Shown in pieces: positions 1 to 8,270 of a stretch of DNA of 64,000 nt. Positions within the stretch are counted from its first letter, which is position 1. Every line of letters starts with the position of its first letter. The stretch is from SCGC-AAA076-P13 sp964276235 (GTDB lineage: Bacteria; Pseudomonadota; Gammaproteobacteria; Magnimaribacterales; D2472). The DNA lies in the NCBI GenBank assembly GCA_964276235.1, contig CAXYEK010000004.1, forward strand, positions 1 through 64,000, read 5' to 3'. The notes beneath the pieces are model-generated. The model did no database searches. It saw only the letters and a list, made by a program, of their open reading frames with translations, and was not told the origin of the DNA. The translations under genes and the position numbers were made by a program.

Positions 1-906
1 GGAGAAAGTTATGGAGGTATAAGAGGCCCCCTTTTAGTTTCTGAATTAAGATCAGGTGATATAACTCCTATTGAAATTAATGGATTACTATTGGTTGCAC
101 CAGCATCAGATTATCAATACTTAACTTTTCATCCTGGTAATAACAGTCCACATTACGGATTTCTTCCCTCATATGCGGCAACAGCTTTTTATCATGGCAA
201 AGTTGAGACTAAAAAAACACTTCAACAATTCTATGAAGATTCAAAAAAATTCAGTCTTGAAGAATATGGTCCAGCACTTCTTAAGGGATCAAGAATTTCT
301 GTTAATGATAAAAGTACATTAATAAAAAAATATGCTTCTTTCACAGGATTAAGTCCCAAGTTTGTTGAAAATTATAATATGAGAATTGACCCTTCAAGTT
401 TCAGAAAAGAACTTCTTAGAGATGAAGGTTTTTCTGTTGGAAGATTAGACTCTAGATATAAAAATACAGATTACAGAGTTGGAGGACAAAATTCAGATAC
501 AGATGTTTCAAGTGAAGGGTTTATGTCTGCTTATGTTACTGCTATGCATACATGGTTTGCAGAGATAGGTGTCGAAATGAAAATGTTATACCAAAGTGGG
601 GATTCAGAAGTTTATCTAGGCTGGAAACATCCACAAAGATGGAAGGGTAATGACTTTGGTTATGTGAATACAGTTCCTCATATTGCTCGAGCTCAAAGAT
701 ATAATAAAGATTTTAAGGTTTATGTGTCTTGTGGACTTTATGATTTAGCTACACCTTGTTTTACCGCAGAGAATTTTATGAATGATAATTCTGTAGATAT
801 AAACAGAGTTATTTTTTCTGAATTTGAAGCTGGACATATGATGTATAACCATCAGCCTTCCTTTAATAGATTCTTAAAAGAAGTAAACGAATTTATAATT
901 AAATAA
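1..906 (+). CDS. Serine carboxypeptidase (peptidase S10), 5'-truncated by the window edge
   Basis: The open frame runs from base 1 and begins with Gly-Glu-Ser-Tyr-Gly-Gly, the catalytic-serine motif of S10 carboxypeptidases; a start at the TTG at 91 would drop this motif, so the real start lies upstream of the window. The catalytic Asp is probably in CGLYDLATPC and the catalytic His in EAGHMMY near the C-terminus, so the triad is complete. The family removes C-terminal residues from peptides, usually outside the cytoplasm; the signal peptide, if any, is not in view. The gene ends about 50 bases before kbl with no obvious terminator. Family assignment is confident; substrate is unknown. Confidence 0.85.
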   Translation, partial: GESYGGIRGPLLVSELRSGDITPIEINGLLLVAPASDYQYLTFHPGNNSPHYGFLPSYAATAFYHGKVETKKTLQQFYEDSKKFSLEEYGPALLKGSRISVNDKSTLIKKYASFTGLSPKFVENYNMRIDPSSFRKELLRDEGFSVGRLDSRYKNTDYRVGGQNSDTDVSSEGFMSAYVTAMHTWFAEIGVEMKMLYQSGDSEVYLGWKHPQRWKGNDFGYVNTVPHIARAQRYNKDFKVYVSCGLYDLATPCFTAENFMNDNSVDINRVIFSEFEAGHMMYNHQPSFNRFLKEVNEFIIK

Positions 907-953
907 TTAAAAACTACATTAGTTTGAATAGAATTTTTTAGGAAAAAAATATT

Positions 954-2141
954 ATGTATGATAATTTTAAATCTCATTTAGTTAATCAACTAAACGATAT
1001 TCATCAGGATGGCTTATATAAAATTGAACGCGAAATAACTTCGCCCCAAGGTGCTATCGTTAATATTCAGGAAGCTGATAATTTGATTAACCTTTGTTCA
1101 AATAATTATCTTGGTCTTGCAGAAAATACTGAGATAAAAGAAGCAGCAAAAATAGGTTTAGATAACTGGGGTTATGGAATGGCATCAGTTAGATTTATTT
1201 GTGGTACCCAATCATTACATAAGGAGTTGGAAATCAAATTAAGCAAATTTGTTGGCATGGAAGATACTATTCTTTATCCATCTTGTTTCGATGCAAATGC
1301 TGGTCTATATGAGACTATCTTAGGCAGTGATGATGCTGTAATTTCTGATGCACTTAACCACGCAAGTATTATAGATGGCATACGACTTTGCAAAGCCTCT
1401 CGTTATCGCTATAAAAATAATGATATGGATGATCTAGAGAATCAACTTAAAACTGCTGCTTCTAATGGAGCTCGTTATAAATTAATAACCACTGATGGTG
1501 TTTTTTCAATGGATGGCACAATTGCAAAGCTAGATAAAATTTGTGAGCTTGCTGAAAAATATGAAGCCTTAGTCCATTTTGATGATTGCCATGCTACTGG
1601 ATTTATAGGAGATACAGGCCGAGGAACGCATGAATATCATAAATGTATGGACAAGGTTGACATCATCACAGGTACTTTAGGTAAAGCATTAGGTGGGGCT
1701 AGTGGGGGATATACGAGTGCCCATGGTGAAATTGTTGATATATTACGACAAAGATCACGACCTTATCTGTTTTCAAATACTGTAGCACCTCCAGTAGTTG
1801 CTGGAGCTATCAAGGCTATTGATTTAGTAGAAGAGTCTATTGATTTACAGACTAGGCTTAAAGATAATACAAAATATTTTCGTAATGGTTTAGAGGAACT
1901 TGGCTTTAATTTACTTCCAGGAGAGCATCCAATAGTCCCAATAATGATTGGTGATGCATCATTGGCGGCAAAATTTGCAGCAGAAATGCTAAAAAATGGC
2001 GTCTATGTTATAGCTTTTTCATATCCCGTTGTTGCAAAGGGAATGGCAAGAATAAGAACTCAAATGTCAGCATCTTTTTCAAAAGAAGATTTAGATTCTG
2101 CACTCAATTCATTCGCATTAGCTAAAGACAAAATACTATGA
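954..2141 (+). CDS. kbl: 2-amino-3-ketobutyrate CoA ligase (glycine C-acetyltransferase)
   Basis: PLP enzyme of the alpha-oxoamine synthase family that splits 2-amino-3-ketobutyrate with CoA into glycine and acetyl-CoA, the second step of threonine catabolism. The 395-residue length matches Kbl. The PLP lysine is K244 in GTLGKALGG, and the FDDCHATG segment (about 209-216) carries the cofactor-contacting Asp and His. It overlaps tdh by ATGA, which pairs it with the enzyme making its unstable substrate. Related enzymes (BioF, HemA, SPT) are excluded mainly by the tdh linkage and the high similarity to the Kbl pattern. Confidence 0.95.
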   Translation: MYDNFKSHLVNQLNDIHQDGLYKIEREITSPQGAIVNIQEADNLINLCSNNYLGLAENTEIKEAAKIGLDNWGYGMASVRFICGTQSLHKELEIKLSKFVGMEDTILYPSCFDANAGLYETILGSDDAVISDALNHASIIDGIRLCKASRYRYKNNDMDDLENQLKTAASNGARYKLITTDGVFSMDGTIAKLDKICELAEKYEALVHFDDCHATGFIGDTGRGTHEYHKCMDKVDIITGTLGKALGGASGGYTSAHGEIVDILRQRSRPYLFSNTVAPPVVAGAIKAIDLVEESIDLQTRLKDNTKYFRNGLEELGFNLLPGEHPIVPIMIGDASLAAKFAAEMLKNGVYVIAFSYPVVAKGMARIRTQMSASFSKEDLDSALNSFALAKDKIL

Positions 2142-3163
2142 AAGCATTAATAAAAAAAGAATCATCACCTGGACTTTGGCTAGGAGATGTTCCTATGCCA
2201 GAAATAGGTATTAATGACGTGCTTATTAAAATAAAGCGAACAGCTATTTGTGGTACCGATCTTCATATTTATAACTGGGATAATTGGGCCCAACAGACTA
2301 TTTCAACACCAATGGTAATAGGTCATGAGTTTGTTGGTGAGATTGTAGATATAGGATCTAATGTTAATGACTTTTCTATAGGTCAAATTGTTTCAGGCGA
2401 AGGGCATGTTGTTTGTGGAAGGTGTAGAAATTGTCTTGCTGGTAGACGTCATCTTTGTTCAGATAATAGTGGAGTAGGGGTTGATAGAGATGGTGCTTTT
2501 GCAGAATATTTAGCTTTACCAATGTCAAATGTTTGGGTCCATAAGCCATCTATTGATTTAGAGATTGCATCATTGTTTGATCCACTTGGTAATGCTGTGC
2601 ATACCGCTCTTCAATTTGATTTACTTGGTGAGGATGTTCTTATAACAGGTGCAGGACCAATAGGTGCAATGGCAGCAGCTGTTTGCAAACATGCTGGTGC
2701 TCGACATGTTGTAATTACAGATATCAATCCAAATCGTCTTACTTTAGCGAAATCTCTAGGAGCCACACATACTATAGATGTTAGAAATGAAAGTGTGTCT
2801 GATGTTCAAAAAAAATTGGGAATGTCGGAAGGTTTTGATGTTGGTTTAGAGATGTCTGGCAATCCATCAGCATTCAAAGATCTATTGGCAAATATGTGTC
2901 ACGGTGGGAAGGTAGGTATTCTAGGAATTCCATCAGAAGAAATGGCAATCGATTGGGGCTTAGTTATCTTTAATATGCTTACATTGAAAGGTATTTATGG
3001 CCGAGAAATGTATGAAACATGGTACAAAATGACAGTAATGATTGAGTCTGGTTTAGATATCAGCAAGGTCATTACTCATCGCTACCACTATACTGATTTT
3101 CAAAAAGGCTTTGATGTAATAAATTCAGGCGAAGCTAGTAAAGTTATTTTAAATTGGGAATAA
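2138..3163 (+). CDS. tdh: L-threonine 3-dehydrogenase
   Basis: Zinc-dependent medium-chain dehydrogenase that oxidises L-threonine to 2-amino-3-ketobutyrate with NAD+. Catalytic-zinc residues C38, H63 and E64 and the structural-zinc cysteines C93, C96, C99 and C107 are all present at the positions known for the E. coli enzyme. A Rossmann motif (GAGPIGAMA) follows near residue 168. At 341 aa it is full length. Its ATG overlaps the kbl stop, so the pair is translationally coupled, and a strong hairpin follows the stop codon. Confidence 0.96.
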   Translation: MKALIKKESSPGLWLGDVPMPEIGINDVLIKIKRTAICGTDLHIYNWDNWAQQTISTPMVIGHEFVGEIVDIGSNVNDFSIGQIVSGEGHVVCGRCRNCLAGRRHLCSDNSGVGVDRDGAFAEYLALPMSNVWVHKPSIDLEIASLFDPLGNAVHTALQFDLLGEDVLITGAGPIGAMAAAVCKHAGARHVVITDINPNRLTLAKSLGATHTIDVRNESVSDVQKKLGMSEGFDVGLEMSGNPSAFKDLLANMCHGGKVGILGIPSEEMAIDWGLVIFNMLTLKGIYGREMYETWYKMTVMIESGLDISKVITHRYHYTDFQKGFDVINSGEASKVILNWE

Positions 3164-3165
3164 AA

Positions 3166-3187
3166 AAAGGGGGATAATTCCCCCTTT
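3166..3187. terminator. Bidirectional intrinsic terminator between tdh and the convergent membrane-protein gene
   Basis: Perfect 8-bp stem AAAGGGGG / CCCCCTTT with a 6-base ATAATT loop, beginning 2 bases after the tdh stop codon and 20 bases from the stop of the convergent gene at 3208. A-rich sequence on the left and T-rich on the right suit termination from both directions. Confidence 0.85.
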
Positions 3188-3207
3188 AAATATAAAAAAC
3201 TAAATTT

Positions 3208-3588
3208 CTATTCTTTTACCCAAATTAAAGCTAGTTGAAATACAACTATAAATAAAACAAACACTGATTGAACAGGTCCGCCAATTATCATTGGAGAAGA
3301 TAGATATGCCGACATTCTGTCAGCAGAAGCAGCTCCAACATCAACTAACGATGCGACACTTGAGGTTAATATAGATCCACCAATTGCATTAGTTTGAGTC
3401 ATAAATAGAGCAACAAACAAGCAAAATACAGATGTAAAAACCTTGCCAGCCATATTAGTATTTGGGTTACTTCTTACGTTATTACACATTCTAAAAGCTA
3501 ACCATGTCATTAAAACCATTCCAACAAAGTACATTGCATTCTGTATAAAGCCTACGTGCATTAAGTTTAGTATCTGATATTCAGTCAT
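3208..3588 (-). CDS. Small three-helix membrane protein behind a Fur-like box, unknown function
   Basis: 126 residues, no recognised domain. Hydrophobic segments lie at about 12-32, 51-73 and 105-124, suggesting three membrane helices with a polar loop after the first. The sequence is paralogous to the 143-aa protein at 52515: both share an N-A-x-x-F-x-x-x-V-x-x-x-W-[IL]-A-x-R pattern in helix 1, then N-x-x-[AG]-K-V before helix 2. The ATG has a strong ribosome site (AGGAG, 7-base spacing), and a near-perfect Fur-like palindrome lies 51 bases upstream, so expression is probably iron-repressed and high when derepressed. No enzyme or transporter motif is visible. An iron-stress role is inferred only from the promoter. 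Confidence 0.75.
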   Translation of the reverse strand: MTEYQILNLMHVGFIQNAMYFVGMVLMTWLAFRMCNNVRSNPNTNMAGKVFTSVFCLFVALFMTQTNAIGGSILTSSVASLVDVGAASADRMSAYLSSPMIIGGPVQSVFVLFIVVFQLALIWVKE

Positions 3589-3638
3589 ATTAATTCTCCT
3601 AAATAATTATTAATAAACTAAATGATACATCAGTAATG

Positions 3639-3657
3639 AATGAGAATCATTCTCATT
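3639..3657 (-). promoter_or_regulatory. Fur-like box (iron-responsive operator)
   Basis: AATGAGAATCATTCTCATT, a perfect 9-1-9 inverted repeat strongly resembling the Fur consensus built on GATAAT/ATTATC repeats. It sits in the only gap upstream of the minus-strand gene starting at 3588, and differs at 2 of 19 positions from the box at 52436. Confidence 0.85.
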
Positions 3658-3666
3658 GTGATATAT

Positions 3667-5157
3667 TTATCCTAATTGAAGAGATGTTTTTTTAAGACTA
3701 TCGATTATTTTTATATCGCTTAAATGAAATGTTTTAATTTCTTCTTTCCAGTTTATATCTTTAAACTTGTTTAAGCCTTTTTCATACCAAGCTTCAATTT
3801 TATAATCTTTACCATTATTTATATGTAAATCTATAAAGGATATCCAGGTCCTGGCACTAAAATCTTCAACATTCATAAATAGTGATCTACATTTATCAAA
3901 GTCACCATTCATATAGTAAGCAAATAAGATGGTTTGAAGAGGTCTATCTGAATTTGCATCAGCTGCTACAACAGGTTCCAGTTCATACATTTTTTCAAAT
4001 ATTTTGATCGCTGTATCAATATCACCATTCCTTAGCAATGATTCTCCATAGATTGATAAGACATGAGGATTGCTGGGGTTCGATCTATAAGCTTTTGTTG
4101 CAAAAAATTTAGTCTGTTCAAAATTATCCATTGTTAAATTAGCTTCAGCTAATATTCTATTGGTATTCCAATCATTATCATTTAATTCATTAGCTTTGCT
4201 TAACGATTCAAGCATTGCAGGCATAACTTCTTCTTTATCCTTAAAACCTAAAAACATAGACTGACCTAAAGTACAAGCTTTCCATGAGTGAGGAAGGGGA
4301 TTTAAGGAATCTGCTTCAATAGCTGCATCAAGCATCCGGATGGCCTCTGCATTAGCTTCTTTTTCAAACTTTTGATTTAGTGCTCTTCCTTTTAATGTGT
4401 AGTCATATGAAGTCATACTTTCAGTAGGCTTTCTGTGAGCTCTTTTCAAACTTGTAATTTCAATCTCACCAATTACAGAGTAAATAATTTGAGTAACTAT
4501 CTCATCCTGTAATGAAAATATATCTGATTTAACTTTGTCATACTTATTGCTCCATATAACCTCATCATCATCCATATCACTTAGTTCAACAGATATTCTC
4601 AATCTATTTTCTGAAGATCTAATACTTCCAGAAACAACATAATCAAAACCCCATTCATCCTTAAAAGACTGACTTGTACAATCTTTATCTCTAAAACCAA
4701 AACATGTTTTTCTTGTTGCAACAGAGATTTCTTTAACCATTGATAATTCTGTTATTAAGTCCTCAACGATGCCATCTACAAGAAAATCAGCATCTTTGTC
4801 TTCGTTAAGATTTTCAAAGGGCATGATTCCAATTTTAGGTTTCTTGTTAGTTATTACTTGTTTTAGTGATTCATAATCATCTAATACTTCATCCATAATT
4901 ATTTGTTTTTTAAATACAAATGCAGCTACTAAAGAAATAGGGAACCCAACTATTAATACTATAAATAAGATTTGCATTAATGACTCTGAACTCATGCCTA
5001 AGATGATGTCTGTAGAAACATTATCAACAACAATACTTGAAAGTTGTATAAGTGCAAAGGAGCCAACACCGTATGCAGTTGCTGTCTTGAACATAACAGA
5101 ACCTATGTTGTGCAATCTTATTTTAACAAACGAAGATACTAGCTTTAAAACATTCAT
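3667..5157 (-). CDS. TolB-like domain protein with TPR repeats and N-terminal membrane segments
   Basis: 496 residues. Two hydrophobic stretches (about 28-50 and 60-82) form a membrane anchor. Residues about 107-230 match the TolB-like module often attached to adenylate cyclases and winged-helix regulators (IGIMPFENL..., VDGIVEDLITELS, YVVSGSIR, WSNKYD). The rest, about 245-450, is helical and TPR-like (repeated A-x-x-x-[LY] and N-P patterns). No cyclase or DNA-binding domain is present, so it is probably a membrane-tethered scaffold or sensor rather than an enzyme. A TATTAT hexamer lies 6 bases before the ATG. The stop is 10 bases beyond the Fur-like box of the next gene, which starts a separate unit. 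Confidence 0.75.
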   Translation of the reverse strand: MNVLKLVSSFVKIRLHNIGSVMFKTATAYGVGSFALIQLSSIVVDNVSTDIILGMSSESLMQILFIVLIVGFPISLVAAFVFKKQIIMDEVLDDYESLKQVITNKKPKIGIMPFENLNEDKDADFLVDGIVEDLITELSMVKEISVATRKTCFGFRDKDCTSQSFKDEWGFDYVVSGSIRSSENRLRISVELSDMDDDEVIWSNKYDKVKSDIFSLQDEIVTQIIYSVIGEIEITSLKRAHRKPTESMTSYDYTLKGRALNQKFEKEANAEAIRMLDAAIEADSLNPLPHSWKACTLGQSMFLGFKDKEEVMPAMLESLSKANELNDNDWNTNRILAEANLTMDNFEQTKFFATKAYRSNPSNPHVLSIYGESLLRNGDIDTAIKIFEKMYELEPVVAADANSDRPLQTILFAYYMNGDFDKCRSLFMNVEDFSARTWISFIDLHINNGKDYKIEAWYEKGLNKFKDINWKEEIKTFHLSDIKIIDSLKKTSLQLG

Positions 5158-5163
5158 AATCTA

Positions 5164-5169
5164 ATAATA
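5164..5169 (-). promoter_or_regulatory. -10 element for the TolB-like/TPR gene, possibly leaderless
   Basis: On the minus strand TATTAT is followed by 6 bases and then the ATG at 5157, so a transcript would begin at or next to the start codon. No clear -35 was found. Confidence 0.35.
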
Positions 5170-5207
5170 GCGAAAAATTTAAGAGATAAACATAATTATA
5201 TTAAGTA

Positions 5208-8069
5208 CTACAATGATATATTTGCTCTTGTTCCTAAACCTGAACCATAGACAACTGCATTTAACCATAATCTATTAGTTCCAAGACTAGACCCTCTAAA
5301 ATTTGGTTCTCCAGAGAATAATATAATCTGACCTTTGCCAAATCTTTCTTGAGTTAAATATGCAGAGTTTGCAATTCTTTGGGATGCTTCTGGCCAGACT
5401 AAACCACTCATTCTAACGTTGAGATCGTTTCCACTGGGAATATCAGACCAATTTATAGTCCTATAAGTTTTTATATCGTTATTTTTAATTAACTCACCAA
5501 TTCTTATAACAGGGTTCGAGTTCGAATCAGACATTAAAACAGGGTAATTTGAGTAAAGAAGGGGTAATGTGTCAATGGTTCCAAAAGTTAACCAATGTTT
5601 TTTATCTATCCTTCCTGAAACAAATGCACCAGATGGCATAAATAATGATTGCCATTTATTACGTTTTTCTAGTTCTTCAACACTAATTCCATCCTCACTT
5701 TTTTCCCACGGATAGCTAATATCAAAATCGACTTTATTATCATTAACTTCATTTACAGAAATTTTAGTGTCTAATGCTAAAAATTCTCTTTGAAGTTTTG
5801 TATTGAATTTATGTATAGAATCAAATGAATTACCTATTTCTTCAACACTACTAAATTCGTCTTGTGAAATTATTTTTCTTGTACTTCCGTTATGCGCTAT
5901 TAACGTACCGCCCTGATTAACCCAATCCTTTAAGACAGACATTTCTCCTTGAGATAAATTTCTGTAACCACTTGGCATAATTAATGTGTTGTATCTACGC
6001 AAGTCGGCATAACCAATCATTGAAGAATCTAATTGGCTGTGCCTGATGCCAAGATGATGATCTAATGACCACCAACTTACACCAACATCATATGAGCTAA
6101 ATCCACTGTGACTTAGGATTGCTATTTGAGGTTTATTTAATAATCTAAAGTGCCTGCCGCCCCAATCAGGAAGCTCTTCTTCTCCAAATCCAGATTCAAG
6201 AGAAACAACAGATGTATTGAGATCTATTGCTGTTTCTTTAATTAATGGTATTAAATTGTTAGTGTCAGGGTTATCCATTGCTAAGACAACAACACTTCCT
6301 CTAGATAAGAATTTATTAGAAAGATTGAAATCTTTATCAACAATTCTGACATTTATATTTTGTTCTAATAACCTTGCAGCAAAGGATACAGAAGAGTCAT
6401 TTTGACCATCAACTGCCCACATTACAGCTTTTTCATTTACATCAATTTCTACAGGAGAGGGGCCCCATATTTCAAGATTGCTATTTAAATGTTCAGGGAC
6501 AGTGACTGCATCTAAACCATACATCATTGTGAAATTAAAAGCTGTTGTGTCATACATAATTGATGAACCATCTTCTAATGTAGCTTGCCTTTCTTTAACA
6601 AGTACCTCTTCATCAATTTCAGCATCAAATTCAAGAATAGCAGATATTAATGGAGCTTCGGGTTGACGATTAGGGATAATCATACTTCCAGCTGGAATTA
6701 TAAACCGATCAACTACATCACCAGACTGTTTTATGACATTCTCAACTTCTATTTGTTTAGTATTTTTATAAATTTCTATATTTTGAGATTTTAGTTTATT
6801 TGAGAGGGTGTTTATTCTTGATTTATTCTTTGTTGGCAATATTACAAACGATTGATTAGCCCACTTGCTTTTATCAGAGACATTTAATTTCCTTGCATTC
6901 CAATAGTCTTTATACATTTCGTTACTATTGATTAATAAAGTTTTTAGGTTAGATAATGAACTTACAAATTGATGATGAACAGATTCTTTGTATGATTGAA
7001 TAGTTCCTTCAGGTCTTTTTACACCATCCTCTGACATACGAGATTGCTCGTATAAAATACCAAGAGTTCCTCTGAAATTTACATAGAATGAATAGCCTGG
7101 ATATAAATCTTCATGCCACTCTCCTGTATAAAACCGCCAATTTCTTTTATCAAACTCGGAGCCTTGATCTTGTGCAAAGACATTACCCCATTTTAGTAGT
7201 TTGCTGCTCATATTTTTATTAATTGGCTCTCTGGCTGGCCCGGTCATAAATGTATCTTGAGGACCCATTTCATGAGCATCTACTAATATTTGAGGTCTCC
7301 ATTCATTGATTAGCGACACACGGCCGATAGTTTCAGGCTGTGTTAAATAAATCCAATCTCTATTTAGATCAAAATAATAGTGATTTGTTCTACCGTAAGG
7401 CCAATCTCCTGTATGAATTAGTGACTGATCGTCATAATTTGGAGCTGTGCCTCTGTATTGTTCTAAAGACTTAGTAAATCTATCACGGCCATCAGGATTC
7501 ATCATCGGATCAACTATAATGACCATAGAAGCGAGCATGTTTTCAATTTCAGGATCATTACTAGCTATTAAATGATAAATTAAGCCTAAAGCAGCATCTG
7601 CACCTGAAGTCTCATTACCATGAATAGAATATGCCATCCAGGCAATTGCTGGCAGTGATTCAATTAATTTTTTTGCTTTAGAGTCTTTCGTAATTCTTGC
7701 ATCAGAAAGCATAAGCACATCTTTTTTAATTTCATCAAGTTTGGTTATATTATCTTCTGATGAAATATAAATTGCATAAAGAGGGCGGTCTTCATGGGAT
7801 CTAGCATATTCAGTAACTTTTAATTTATTTGATTGTTTACTCCACGCTATTATTGCATTTGAAATTTGAGAAGGACTAGCTACACGATCTCCGTAGTTAA
7901 AATCAAGAAATTTACTTGGCTTATCAATCTGATCGTCATAGTTACCAGTTAAAATATCTTGAGGATATAAATCTTTGGATTCACTGGTTGGCTCCGTAAG
8001 AACTGATGCATTAAAATCTAATGCAAAAATTATCGTCAGTAGTGTTAATGATTTGATGTATTTATTCAT
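5208..8069 (-). CDS. Exported M14-family zinc metallocarboxypeptidase
   Basis: 953 residues with an N-terminal signal peptide (KYIKSLTLLTIIFAL). The peptidase domain spans about 60-390: zinc ligands H150 and E153 in SIHGNETSG, H266 in VDAHEMG, and the likely catalytic glutamate E341 in LYEQSR; the MNPDGRDR and DLNRDW motifs are typical of M14 enzymes. The long remainder (about 430-953) includes a region resembling a class I glutamine-amidotransferase-like fold (IAILSHSG..., LIMPSGYRNLSQGE). It probably trims peptides in the periplasm or outside the cell. Together with the S10 enzyme at the window start it suggests use of dissolved protein. Exact specificity cannot be read. Confidence 0.85.
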   Translation of the reverse strand: MNKYIKSLTLLTIIFALDFNASVLTEPTSESKDLYPQDILTGNYDDQIDKPSKFLDFNYGDRVASPSQISNAIIAWSKQSNKLKVTEYARSHEDRPLYAIYISSEDNITKLDEIKKDVLMLSDARITKDSKAKKLIESLPAIAWMAYSIHGNETSGADAALGLIYHLIASNDPEIENMLASMVIIVDPMMNPDGRDRFTKSLEQYRGTAPNYDDQSLIHTGDWPYGRTNHYYFDLNRDWIYLTQPETIGRVSLINEWRPQILVDAHEMGPQDTFMTGPAREPINKNMSSKLLKWGNVFAQDQGSEFDKRNWRFYTGEWHEDLYPGYSFYVNFRGTLGILYEQSRMSEDGVKRPEGTIQSYKESVHHQFVSSLSNLKTLLINSNEMYKDYWNARKLNVSDKSKWANQSFVILPTKNKSRINTLSNKLKSQNIEIYKNTKQIEVENVIKQSGDVVDRFIIPAGSMIIPNRQPEAPLISAILEFDAEIDEEVLVKERQATLEDGSSIMYDTTAFNFTMMYGLDAVTVPEHLNSNLEIWGPSPVEIDVNEKAVMWAVDGQNDSSVSFAARLLEQNINVRIVDKDFNLSNKFLSRGSVVVLAMDNPDTNNLIPLIKETAIDLNTSVVSLESGFGEEELPDWGGRHFRLLNKPQIAILSHSGFSSYDVGVSWWSLDHHLGIRHSQLDSSMIGYADLRRYNTLIMPSGYRNLSQGEMSVLKDWVNQGGTLIAHNGSTRKIISQDEFSSVEEIGNSFDSIHKFNTKLQREFLALDTKISVNEVNDNKVDFDISYPWEKSEDGISVEELEKRNKWQSLFMPSGAFVSGRIDKKHWLTFGTIDTLPLLYSNYPVLMSDSNSNPVIRIGELIKNNDIKTYRTINWSDIPSGNDLNVRMSGLVWPEASQRIANSAYLTQERFGKGQIILFSGEPNFRGSSLGTNRLWLNAVVYGSGLGTRANISL

Positions 8070-8270
8070 ATTTTTTTATATTAATTAATAATTAAATTGT
8101 TATATAGAAATAGAAGAACAACAAGTAGTGATTAATATTTATTTTGAATTGATTTATCGCATACAGCTAATAGGCAGTGTATTAACAAAAGACCTAACTA
8201 TTATTACAATTTCAGTAGAGTAGAAGTACTATAATAATATATAACTTCGCATAATATATATTATGTTTAA

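Noticed and set aside
8250..8265. Perfect 16-bp AT palindrome CATAATATATATTATG just after the PhoD-like gene
   Set aside because: Composed only of A/T apart from its ends, expected by chance in AT-rich DNA, and lacks a T run for a terminator.
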